Source of the DNA: Teredinibacter sp. KSP-S5-2
GTDB lineage: Bacteria > Pseudomonadota > Gammaproteobacteria > Pseudomonadales > Cellvibrionaceae
DNA: 64,000 bases
Assembly (NCBI RefSeq): GCF_032773895.1
Contig: NZ_CP120416.1
Span: 2,292,001-2,356,000 of the forward strand
Direction of reading: 5' to 3'
Shown: piece by piece, positions 57,901 to 63,233 of the stretch
Layout: every line of letters begins with the position of its first letter
How positions within the stretch are numbered: position 1 is the stretch's first letter
Program-made: the position numbers and the translations under genes
The notes under the pieces: generated by a model
Told to the model about the DNA's origin: nothing
What the model saw: the letters and a program-made list of their open reading frames with translations, nothing else
Databases searched by the model: none

Positions 57901-60197
57901 TCTTCTAAACATTGCCAGGCAAGCTCTAATAAAATACGTTGTTGTGGATCGGTAAATACGGCCTCTTTGGGTGTGATTCGGAAAAAACCAGCGTCAAACG
58001 ATTCCGCACCGGAAATAAATCCACCTTTATTAATACCGGGCATTTCCTCACTGTCAGGCCAATGAGACCGAAAATCAGGATAGTCACTGATGGCATTTTT
58101 GCCGTTGGCCAACAATTCCCATAATTGTGTGTACGATTCAACCCCACCTGGCAACTTGCACGCCATTCCCACGATGGCGATATCTTTATTTGTGCTGGTC
58201 TTCTCGTGTTTTTCAGTTGGTGAATCTACTTTGGAGTTCGCCCTGATATTTGATTCGTTTGCACCCAGTACATCCGCAAGATATTTGACAATTTTGTTTA
58301 CAGTGGCGTACTCAAAGAAAAATGCGGCTTTGAGTTTATGGCGATATTGTTCTTCTATCAGCTTTTGCAGTTGTAATAAATCAGCAGAATCAAGCCCCAT
58401 TTCCATTATTGGTATATCCATGTTCAATTGAACATTGTGTTGCTCCAATAACTTTGTTGCGGACTGACAAACAAATTGATGGATATCCGCCAAAGATGCT
58501 TGAACCGAACCGCCTTGTGCTTGCTTCAGGTTTTGAATTTTTTTGGCGTGAGATATACGGCCATGAATATCGTAGGAAACCAACACTCCATTGCCGTTAT
58601 TGGCACTGTCTTCTGGTCGATAGTCGGCAACGACTGTAACAATATCCGCACCATGCGCTTGATGAAATGCAAGTACCGGGTCCTGTTCTACACCACTTAG
58701 GCGAATGTAGTTTTCATATGATGGGCAGTTGGATTCTTCGTATTTTTTTGTGAGCGTGACCGCAACAACACGATCAACACCCGTCACTAAACTACAACGC
58801 TGCAACATGAATTCAAGTAGCTGATCGCCCAGATTACGATTTTGTAACCCGGGGTCGACATTTACAGCAATCAACTGCAATGTAGTACCGGTTATATCGT
58901 GCAATTCATGCACGTTACCGGCGGTACTGTTTAGCAATGCCTCAACGCTGGATATACGTTGACTGTAAATAACACCAATCACCTTACCCGCCTGTTCCAA
59001 GACAAACTGACCTTCCGGATAAGCGGTGATTCTGGCCAGAATGGTTTCACGGGACGAACGTGTATGTTTCCAGCATAAAGATTCCAGCTCAACTAACCTG
59101 TCCAAGTCATTGTGGTTAGCGAAACGGACACAATAATCCCGTTTAACAAACTGATTGGTAATAAACTGGCAAGATTGACCTCGCTTAGGAGATCGCGTTA
59201 CGCAGGTCTGATTAAACCATCCACTCGCAGCAGAAAGCACAAACATTGATTCAGCAGTAATACGAGACTGATTCCAGCTCGTAATAGCATCCTTAATCAA
59301 CTCATTGAGCTGTGCCGAACAGATTCGGGAAACATCAACCGCGGGTAACGTATGGCCCGTTTTTACTTCCAGATTGTGCAATTTTCTGGCATGGGCGGAC
59401 GTAAAGACACTTAGCCAGGTAGCAAGTAATTCCTCTCGATGGGTATTATTTTCCACATTCTCGGCCAGTTGAGAAATAAACCCAGATACAGTTTTATTAC
59501 TGTAATTAGCACCGTGACTTATATTAGCCGAATTTTTTACCTGTTCAATTTCGTCTAAGTAACACACCCAATGATCAAGCGTGGAAAGAAATGCGCGGAG
59601 GGAAGTTAACTGGCAGAAGGCTTCTGATGTAAATAGATTATGAGCGGATTTGGTTAACGTTGGTTGACGTTTTGTCAACCAACCCAAAGTATTAAATATC
59701 GTTTCAATATTCTTTTTCGCACTCGCGTCCGCTGCGTGAACAATGTCTAAGAGTTTTTCATAACCGAGGTCTTTACACGCTTCCGCCAACAATACAACAA
59801 CGACGTCCCCTTGCAATGTATTATTCACGCTCGACACGACCACGTCATTTAACAACTGAATCAATAGTAGTCCAGATCCCTCATCGCCCTCACCCATTAA
59901 CATATCTGCTGGCGTTGCGGCATATAGCTTTACGCAGTTTTCGGCAAATTCAGAGGTCAATACCTCTGCCGAACAACAAAATTCTCCAGCCTGGTTTTGT
60001 TCAGCCAAACCAAGCTCTTGAAGTGCGCACAGCATAAAGGAAATGGCTTGTGGGTTTAGATCGTGTTTTTCTGCAACCGAATCGGCAGAATTATATTGAC
60101 CGTTAGTAAAGCATCCCAGTACACCATGTTGATCTAAAACAGACAAGATCGGGGCGGCAATGTAACCTGTACTAAATTGATTCATGTTCTTAGACAT
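45783..60197 (-). CDS. Trans-AT PKS protein A: AR-GNAT-ACP loading / KS-KR-ACP / KS-DH-KR-cMT-ACP / KS-DH*
   Basis: A 4804-residue starter PKS. Layout: adaptor region 1-340 resembling a truncated methyltransferase (winged-helix start, no SAM-binding glycine motif); GNAT 349-525 (LCWKHTR, VAVTLTKKY, FHQAHGA and DYRPED match the Trp, Thr, His and Arg positions of CurA-type loading GNATs); ACP near 597; KS1 670-1085 (Cys835); KR 1462-1695; ACP near 1763; KS2 1845-2282 (Cys2022, TMCSSS); DH 2460-2740 (His2493); KR from 2985; C-methyltransferase 3330-3620 (LEIGAGTGGT near 3430); ACP near 3686; KS3 3788-4204 (Cys3944, TACSAS); DH* 4383-4646 (His replaced by Cys); KPxISL tail 4650-4804. The GNAT decarboxylates malonyl and loads acetyl in related systems. 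Predicted: one D-hydroxyl, then an alpha-methyl enoyl unit, then a beta-keto unit passed to the branching module on PKS B. Post-KS motifs such as LPVYPFAKERYW are typical of trans-AT systems. Confidence 0.94.
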   Translation of the reverse strand: MSKNMNQFSTGYIAAPILSVLDQHGVLGCFTNGQYNSADSVAEKHDLNPQAISFMLCALQELGLAEQNQAGEFCCSAEVLTSEFAENCVKLYAATPADMLMGEGDEGSGLLLIQLLNDVVVSSVNNTLQGDVVVVLLAEACKDLGYEKLLDIVHAADASAKKNIETIFNTLGWLTKRQPTLTKSAHNLFTSEAFCQLTSLRAFLSTLDHWVCYLDEIEQVKNSANISHGANYSNKTVSGFISQLAENVENNTHREELLATWLSVFTSAHARKLHNLEVKTGHTLPAVDVSRICSAQLNELIKDAITSWNQSRITAESMFVLSAASGWFNQTCVTRSPKRGQSCQFITNQFVKRDYCVRFANHNDLDRLVELESLCWKHTRSSRETILARITAYPEGQFVLEQAGKVIGVIYSQRISSVEALLNSTAGNVHELHDITGTTLQLIAVNVDPGLQNRNLGDQLLEFMLQRCSLVTGVDRVVAVTLTKKYEESNCPSYENYIRLSGVEQDPVLAFHQAHGADIVTVVADYRPEDSANNGNGVLVSYDIHGRISHAKKIQNLKQAQGGSVQASLADIHQFVCQSATKLLEQHNVQLNMDIPIMEMGLDSADLLQLQKLIEEQYRHKLKAAFFFEYATVNKIVKYLADVLGANESNIRANSKVDSPTEKHEKTSTNKDIAIVGMACKLPGGVESYTQLWELLANGKNAISDYPDFRSHWPDSEEMPGINKGGFISGAESFDAGFFRITPKEAVFTDPQQRILLELAWQCLEDAAIKPEALKGSKTGVFVGASNCDYSRLIQEADTETEAHNAVGNSLAVLANRISYFFDFSGPSLLVDTACSSSLVALHTALQSLKAGDCDAALVAGVNLICHPDLSIAYYKAGMIAEDGQCKVFDEQANGYVRAEGAVTLLLKPLDKAVNDGDRIHGVIKGSAVNHGGLAGGLTVPNPVKQSELIVSAWENAGVTAEQISYIEAHGTGTSLGDPIEVQGIQTAYLLKSENKNPQSCGLGSIKTNLGHLESAAGITGLLKVVLAMQHSELPASLNYQQLNPKISLESTPFHITSQHQVWSESPKIAGVSSFGSGGANAHVVLEEYSARESVYLPLCKDYLFVLSAKNEDRLKAYAHNVMHWLNQQNITDETFANAIYQWQLGRSEMSSRLAIKVASAKELSHKLNQWLSGETVTGLAQGNSTASSITGQQSLLDNIQYSVDLLSPNWEDIGRCWTKGRDIDWASAYTHLQHKPTSITLPVYPFAKERYWIEKQSSAKQFVQPSSISNTESNNGFLIATPKWQEQELNQGERKVQSVSQRHIILCEFAEDLAQRFSSVASDTKVHALTYLNKQSLPEAYRNYAATVFQDIKTLLLEKRTEPVLCQLVIANKQHEWMISGLSGMLKTASIEQPLFHGQVIVTDTTELETLKHQLDDEADTHIHAHVRYVQSTREVMRWHIVESQPHHAPKFEVQSAFHDSGTYLITGGLGGLGALFAREVLSKTSNSTVILTGRSDLAGDKQKLFQGLAVQARNKGCQLDYVVLNLNDRDQVQGCINQITESHSSLNGVIHCAGMISDSYIVKKSLDDFHRVLPPKVDATVYLDEATKHLDLDFFALFSSFTSALGNSGQADYTAANGFMDQYAEYRNQLAVIGERKGRTVAINWPLWQVGGMSMDEGSLQLMAQTTGMQPMETAVGLSGFHQSIFSDASQALVMQGDLTKMTAALHSQAAQLTKSNSNEIKFNVEALEDETLKKMKALFGSVIGMSPEKIDATESFSQYGIDSIFINQLNAKLALIFGDISKTLFFEHNTLASLSSYMVAQYERKCAEWVGRDLISNTSSRTAASAPLKTNQVSSIRSVKQANEPIAIIGISGIYPEAGTLDEFWQNLKSGRNSVGEIPPERWSLDGFYTESVEDAIENALSYSKWGGFIDQFADFDPLFFNISPREAVNMDPQERLFLQESWKAMEDAGYTKEDLRKIYQKRVGVFSGITKTGFDLYSSEISQKDEGFFPRTSFASVANRVSYHLDITGPSMPIDTMCSSSLVAIHEACEHIRRGECDIAFAGGVNLYLHPYSYTWLSAQQMLSRDGLCKSFGAGGNGYVPGEGVGVVLLKALSDAERDNDHIHGIILSSNVNHGGKANGYTVPNPNAHSDLIRGAIDKAGVTARDISYIEAHGTGTELGDPIELTGLQKAFSQDSQDKGFCKLGSAKSNIGHLESAAGIAGVTKVLLQMKHETIVPTLHAEQTNPNLDFDNTAFTLNKSVSPWGTVTNNGKRVPRIAGISSFGAGGTNAHILLQEYKASQTVVEESDDLLIFPLSAKTESQLHKKAEQLLAYLEQTPCDLASLAYTLQHGREVMESRFAILANSKAGVCQLLRAYIQGNTTTEGLYLNTRTGDDSALALITEDPDFGDILDRWIASKKYSKLLELWVKGLYLDWTKFDVPANAKRISLPAYPFAEQRYWLEEFTRNSNSGKNHQRGQLHALVHENTSNLVSQRYTSYLNGGEFFLNDHQVNGQKIFPAVAYLEMVRAAVTFALPEGNADTAIAIRDCVWLKPIIVSEPTEVSVVLQVRSETVIDFTVVSKVGDDTISHCHGCVHLSLSAAQTTISVHSLKKQMTQGEFAVPDLYTLFENQGIHYGPAHKAVRGIYCGQQQLLTELSLPSVIANTAGDFVLHPSLMDCALQTSLALIHEKASEAGQPLLPFALDSLDIVSPCCSSMFAHVRFAGDVNASQAVTKFDVDLYDEAGNLCVSMKGFSSRALDAAKQLENTSVQDISSTNDDDEYQEQLNTLVPVWNFVPQKLIESINIDENQKVLLLGERVEQLNWLNDCYANAELFNLPLKTDSDVIASKLAQVDFDHLIWMAPDIGSVATGAAASKRQIIEDQEDGVLAVFRTVKALLNLGFADKVLNWTIITENTQQVKPHATVTPAHGGLFGLVGSLAKEYPEWNIRLLDIDGLHTVTAKECMQLPWDEQGRGMAYRSGEWFVQGLARAARLPESLPAYRQGGVYVVIGGAGGIGEAWSRYMIEHYQANMVWIGRKHITEDIQHKIDDLAKLGPAPFYVAADATDLPSLQQAWTVISEKYSRIHGVVHSAIVLQDQSFVQMEEQRFKASLAAKVDVSINMDEVFGQCDLDFMLFFSSLISFTRAPGQSNYSAGCTFKDSFAQYLNTQYRYPVKIMNWGFWGSVGIVTDDFYNKRFEQLGVGSIETDEAMESLKVLISSDIPQVALMKTLKDYALDEVSQRETVDYLPLLQSAALTEYGPSLSDVPVLKTPLFKLEENILSPAILTLSTEILAASLISIDVIDNDVITGSASPKANVLTNLYSRWLDSSVAYLQQQFANSRDLVAGQVRDLPDLWQQWDNQKTTWLANPNLQAQVNLMEVCLKALPNILTGKQKATDVMFPDSSVKLVEGIYKNNALADFYNDVLGQSLVACIEKKLSSGKPAPIRILEIGAGTGGTTAKLLPLLQQYANVIDEYCYTDLSKAFLIHAEEHYQPEFPALTTAIFDASKPLETQSIDMNRYDFVISTNCLHATPNIRETLRNAKAALKTEGVLLLNEMSIWTLFNHLTFGLLDGWWLYEDETVRLNGSPGLSPKGWQSILLDEGFNAVFFPAAAMHNLGQMVVVSDSDGVVRQKMPEVNNTSSTNVVETIQQKNDVVTRSVATVSRDNDLSFKERTIHYLKESVAKALRMKASQVAANTPLSDYGLDSILVVQLTSGLRKVFSGITSTLFFEVQDVNGLADHLIENNHEELVSLLGEETVEPKQSELSAAVSQHSEQNVHPNLVVDSTRFYNSGLVTQNTALNTMDVAIVGLSGRYPQSPDLDAFWKNIAEGVNCISEVPAERWDWQKHYDEEKGKAGKSYTKWGGFLADIDKFDPLFFRVSPKEAKAMDPQERLFLQACYHAIEDAGYTPNSLGANDKIGVFVGVMNSRYNTQPLHYSVANRISYLFNYQGPSMAIDTACSASLTAIHVALDSLYSGLSECAIAGGVNLIIDPVHYQELSALTMLSSDNQCKSFGVGADGFVDAEGVGAVVLKPLAKAEQDGDHIYGVIKGSAINAGGKTNGYTVPNPVAQANVIAKALERANLTADHISYIEAHGTGTSLGDPIEVSGLSRAFKQTTSAKQFCAIGSIKSNIGHCESAAGIAALTKVLLQMKYKKLVPSLHAEVTNPEIDFYQTPFKVQKSLENWQKPKLKLNGKQQEIPRIAGISSFGAGGANAHLIVQEYEVQLSRQPQKHAPGLVLLSGRTDEQLQEKISDLLRYLETTDSSVLDIQDITYTLQVGREPQQERIAFIVRSIEELKTKLHALAAGNSVANAFVGKVKRSAEIWLSKQESETLIRQYIDTERQLNALAEAWSQGKQINWNLLYSNNKPQRVSLPVYPFAKERYWAERSDIANTSVAGGKFHPLLHQNASDISQQCYRSQFPDHDPLVNSCRYQGEAVLPVAMYLDMASAAAQFALPNIHSNGVELRNIALGELLNGGMKTALETTVFATGNNRYVVEISSGHSTEGIIHYQADVIVGEEYAPTRINLHDIKMRMNKNTLNAQQHYVLLQNSGAVYETAFQSVKEVLIGDNELLVELAVGHANVTDSEFSQLIDGAFQSVSHLVAGSLSPSLPLSVNRFIRYSDVSRPLFAWVKREPITGFITIRLTTAQGDVCMDVEGLRYESAQVATTVYTPEPIMRSPEQVSNKNRSTAVVAKPIASSIAKPTISLTIAGASQQKQSVAKPSIALASPALHSDDTNTSSHNREKKVSLNTISSKPAISLNSPGTGADPNSANKNGASQTVPTAKPTISLAQSNTTSAVKSNTPPKRNTIVLEPAGE

Positions 60198-60210
60198 TTT
60201 TCATTTCACT

Positions 60211-60963
60211 TTAGTTTTGTGCGAATTCTTCGTTTTCAATTCCGTTTTGAATTTCATCAAGCTCTTTGACGTACTTAACAGTGTTGTTTTTGTATTTATC
60301 GTTCTTTAACAACAAGTCTTTCATTTCATTGAACTTTTCATCAAAAACGTTAACCAGCGCAGCGTTGGCAATTGGGTAAGGAATGCCCATATCCATTTCG
60401 GAAATGGATGTAATTTCGACTCGACCATTCGGCAGCGGCTTATAGGTCCAGTTATTACTTAAATGAACCATTCTTCTGTATTCAGATCTTGGCTCTCGGT
60501 TATGCGCAGAAAACACGTTGGCATCGACAATGCCTGTTTCAGGATCTTGGCTGTATTGATTGATAATGATGACTTCAACCATACCAAAAGCTTCCATATC
60601 CAGCTTATAGGTATCGTAAGCGTAGAAAACCGGGTTCGCGTTCACCTCTTCTATCCGACGCACATCAATAGCCCCAACATCTTCCCCAGTGCTGGTCGAA
60701 GCGATATAACTCACCACATCGTTTAACCGAGCTTCAACTTCAAATACCACTTTGTATTTGTAAAGCACATTACCAGGTGTTTTTAAACGATAAATTTTCA
60801 TACCGTCTTTATCGCTCGCCAACACCCACTCATTGGTACCGGAGTTTTTCCACATATTGTGCGCAACAAGACCTATAACGGTAATTGCGATAACAATCAC
60901 TCCCAAAACATTAAACACTTTCTTCAGAATGCTTTTTTTGGGCTTATCAACGGAATTATTCAT
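60211..60963 (-). CDS. Membrane-anchored START/SRPBCC-like lipid-binding protein, copy 2
   Basis: A 250-residue protein with a short basic N-terminus and one TM helix (about 18-36: VLGVIVIAITVIGLV), then a soluble domain outside. The domain has GTNEWVLASDKDGMKIYRL, KYKVVFEVEA and MDMGIPYPIANAALV, which fit bacterial START-type proteins that bind hydrophobic ligands. AAGGA eight bases before the ATG supports the start. It ends 13 bp before PKS A. It is a paralog of the next gene upstream (shared SGxNEW, YSLKTPG/YRLKTPG and MDMGIPYP). It may hold or hand over the hydrophobic polyketide, or protect the host; the role is inferred from the fold. Confidence 0.7.
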   Translation of the reverse strand: MNNSVDKPKKSILKKVFNVLGVIVIAITVIGLVAHNMWKNSGTNEWVLASDKDGMKIYRLKTPGNVLYKYKVVFEVEARLNDVVSYIASTSTGEDVGAIDVRRIEEVNANPVFYAYDTYKLDMEAFGMVEVIIINQYSQDPETGIVDANVFSAHNREPRSEYRRMVHLSNNWTYKPLPNGRVEITSISEMDMGIPYPIANAALVNVFDEKFNEMKDLLLKNDKYKNNTVKYVKELDEIQNGIENEEFAQN

Positions 60964-60983
60964 ACTATTTTTCCTTCTTACTA

Positions 60984-61022
60984 AAAATTGGCATTACTGA
61001 TTAAAGCTGACTTGCCAATTTT
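60984..61022 (-). terminator. Hairpin between the two START-like genes
   Basis: A perfect 10-bp inverted repeat (AAAATTGGCA / TGCCAATTTT) with a 19-base loop, followed on the transcribed strand by a short T-run. It lies 22 bases after the upstream stop. It is a possible leaky intrinsic terminator. Confidence 0.5.
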
Positions 61023-61043
61023 CAGAATTCATTAACCATACAA

Positions 61044-61754
61044 TTAGAGAGAAGAGACAAATTCGTCTATATTTTTAACGGATACCAGTTTTGCATTTTG
61101 ATATTTTTCCGTTTTCACCAGCTCTCGGGTAAACTTAAGATCCTTTAATACCGCGTCAGTCATTGCCATATTAAACATGGGATAAGGGATACCCATATCG
61201 ACGTCCATTACAATTTCCCATTCAATTACACCATTGTCTTTTGGTGTAAGACGAAATCGGTTATTAAGCTGCCTGACGCGCTCAACACCCTCAGTAGGAG
61301 GAATGTATGTTGGTGCGGCCTGAACATTAATCACAACTTCTTTCGTTTCTTGATCCTGGGAATAATTCAGCATCATCACAATTTCTTTCGTGCCAATCGG
61401 TTCGGGCATAATGTGCTTCACGGAATAAAATGCCAGATATACATCTTCGTTCTCATAACGACTATGTACTGTAAAGTCTTCTCCTTCAAAGTCGTCCGCT
61501 GTTGACTCGTCACCACGCAGTAAGAACGTAGCACTTGATAAACTTGTTTCAACATCCATTACCGCACGAAATTTGAGAAGCGTTTCCCCCGGGGTTTTCA
61601 GGGAATAAACACTAATGCCATCTTCTTCTACCTGAAGTTCCCATTCATTAGAACCACTAGACTTCCATACATTGTGAGCAACAACCACAACAAGCATTAA
61701 TCCCAAAAATGTAGGAACAAAAACTTTCCTTATAAACCTAAATATTTTGGTCAT
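61044..61754 (-). CDS. Membrane-anchored START/SRPBCC-like lipid-binding protein, copy 1
   Basis: A 236-residue paralog of the 250-residue protein next to it. It has one N-terminal TM helix (about 12-28: VFVPTFLGLMLVVVVAHNVW) and a soluble part with SGSNEWELQVEEDGISVYSL, FRAVMDVET and MDVDMGIPYPMFNMAMTDA. GGAG six bases before the ATG marks the start. Two such proteins in a row, both ahead of the PKS genes, suggest a heterodimer or two ligands. The likely topology places the START domain in the periplasm, which would fit with the LolA-like protein and MMPL transporter at the other end of the locus. No enzymatic motif is visible. Confidence 0.68.
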   Translation of the reverse strand: MTKIFRFIRKVFVPTFLGLMLVVVVAHNVWKSSGSNEWELQVEEDGISVYSLKTPGETLLKFRAVMDVETSLSSATFLLRGDESTADDFEGEDFTVHSRYENEDVYLAFYSVKHIMPEPIGTKEIVMMLNYSQDQETKEVVINVQAAPTYIPPTEGVERVRQLNNRFRLTPKDNGVIEWEIVMDVDMGIPYPMFNMAMTDAVLKDLKFTRELVKTEKYQNAKLVSVKNIDEFVSSL

Positions 61755-61804
61755 AGAACACTCCGAATTAAGTTATTTATAAAATTTTTAACAAAAACAG
61801 CCTC

Positions 61805-61829
61805 TTCGCCAAAGTCTAAAAACGGCGAA
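61805..61829 (-). terminator. Weak hairpin after the GMC oxidoreductase gene
   Basis: In the 135-bp gap between the GMC gene and the first START-like gene, a 6-bp inverted repeat (TTCGCC / GGCGAA) with a 13-base loop is followed on the transcribed strand by GAGGCTGTTTTTGTT. It is a possible weak terminator. The rest of the gap is AT-rich, with no clear promoter that I could defend. Confidence 0.33.
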
Positions 61830-61889
61830 AGCAGCTTAAAAATTGACAATTACGATAGAAAAAGAGGAAAAACAAATAGAGGAATGACC

Positions 61890-63176
61890 TTAAGCAAACT
61901 CAGGCTGAGCTTCTGATGTTTTAAACAGCCTTTTGGCCAGATATTTCCCTAAACTCACCAGTGTTAATGTCGGTGTTGAGTTTACGTCAGAAATAAGCGA
62001 ACTATCACACACATAAAGGTTCTTAATCTTTGTTTCCAGGTTCGTATTCAGGTGCTCGCCAACTTTGAGTAATGCTCCCGGATTACTCGCAACGAGATTT
62101 GTTCTAAAAATATTCTTTGCGCCGGCATTACGTACAATTTTCTCTGCAACCTCTCCGGCACCTTTGAGTTTCTCCAGGTCGCTTTGAGTAAATACTTTAT
62201 TAAACCTACCCTTTTCATCAACTATGCCGCTTACCTCGTCATTCAACAAAATACCGACGGAGAACATTTTTGCATGAGAAAATAGTTTGCTAATTTTCAG
62301 GTTGGCTAACATGACCATCCGAAACAGGGAAGCGTTCATAGTTCCGTCGCCCACTGACACACCATTACCCAAGTCAATATCCAGACACCCCAGAAAGCCC
62401 TCACCACCATTTAACTTTGGCACAGTTCCACATACCATAAACCCAGGCTTACAGAAAAACCCTTTATTACCAACATCGTGTATGCCACTGGATTTCAGTA
62501 AGGCAGGCGTTGAAAATGAACCTGCACCAATCACCACCTTATCAGCAAAAACTCGTGACAGGCTGCCTTTTGTGGGTTTGTACTCAACACCTATTGCCAT
62601 CCCATTTTCGGTAATAATCTTCTCTACCTTGGCTTTGGTGATGATTTCGACACCATGATTGAGTGCCTCGAGCAAAAACGATTTTGCTTTCCATAACGCC
62701 TCATAATGGTAGGTAGGAGTTTCACACTTTGACTGATCAATAAACATGTCATTTTTCTTTACCGAATACCCCAGCTGGCTGGCACTCTCTCGAAATAACA
62801 ACGACTGATTAGCTAAATAATCATCTGACAATTGAGTTATCGGCAACTCCTTCTTTGCTTCCTCATATTCCGCCGTAAGATCAATTCCCATATTATTCAG
62901 GGCTTGCTCGGTCGGGTATTTACACACACCGAAGTAAAGCGACGTCGCACCGCCAGCGGTAATACCGGAGAGTGCCTTTACCTTTTTATTTAATTTAAAT
63001 TCCTTGGCTACAGAGGCAATACCTTTAAAACTATTTTTTAGCGGTACGTCTGCCCCTTCTTCTATGACAAGAACCCGTTTATTGGTTTTTGATAATTCTT
63101 TTGCAATTGTTGCGTTACAGGTTCCCGAACCAACAAGTATTACATCATATTGACTTTCTTGTACCTGATTTACCAT
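61890..63176 (-). CDS. GMC-family FAD-dependent oxidoreductase
   Basis: A 428-residue protein, short for the family (usually 500-600). The N-terminal FAD-binding fold is clear: DVILVGSGTCNATIAKEL (residues ~10-27) and an acidic end of strand two (VLVIEEGAD). ITAGGATSLYFGV near 70 resembles the GMC signature region. The C-terminus has LYVCDSSLISDVNSTPTLT, the usual GMC ending with an Asn. The catalytic His segment common before it (HPxGT) seems replaced by ASNPGALL, so activity or mechanism may differ. GMC enzymes oxidise alcohols, including sterol alcohols, to carbonyls. Its position just upstream of the START/PKS block suggests tailoring of the polyketide. It is separated from the SDR gene by 57 bp. 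Confidence 0.75.
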   Translation of the reverse strand: MVNQVQESQYDVILVGSGTCNATIAKELSKTNKRVLVIEEGADVPLKNSFKGIASVAKEFKLNKKVKALSGITAGGATSLYFGVCKYPTEQALNNMGIDLTAEYEEAKKELPITQLSDDYLANQSLLFRESASQLGYSVKKNDMFIDQSKCETPTYHYEALWKAKSFLLEALNHGVEIITKAKVEKIITENGMAIGVEYKPTKGSLSRVFADKVVIGAGSFSTPALLKSSGIHDVGNKGFFCKPGFMVCGTVPKLNGGEGFLGCLDIDLGNGVSVGDGTMNASLFRMVMLANLKISKLFSHAKMFSVGILLNDEVSGIVDEKGRFNKVFTQSDLEKLKGAGEVAEKIVRNAGAKNIFRTNLVASNPGALLKVGEHLNTNLETKIKNLYVCDSSLISDVNSTPTLTLVSLGKYLAKRLFKTSEAQPEFA

Positions 63177-63233
63177 ATTGCACTCTCTCAGTTTGAGTTG
63201 CTTATTGGAAGGGTAAACAGCCTCGTTCCCAAT

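Noticed and set aside
61755-61889. A promoter in the AT-rich 135-bp gap before the START-like genes
   Set aside because: The AT-rich composition gives many chance -10-like hexamers, and no convincing -35/-10 pair with proper spacing stood out.
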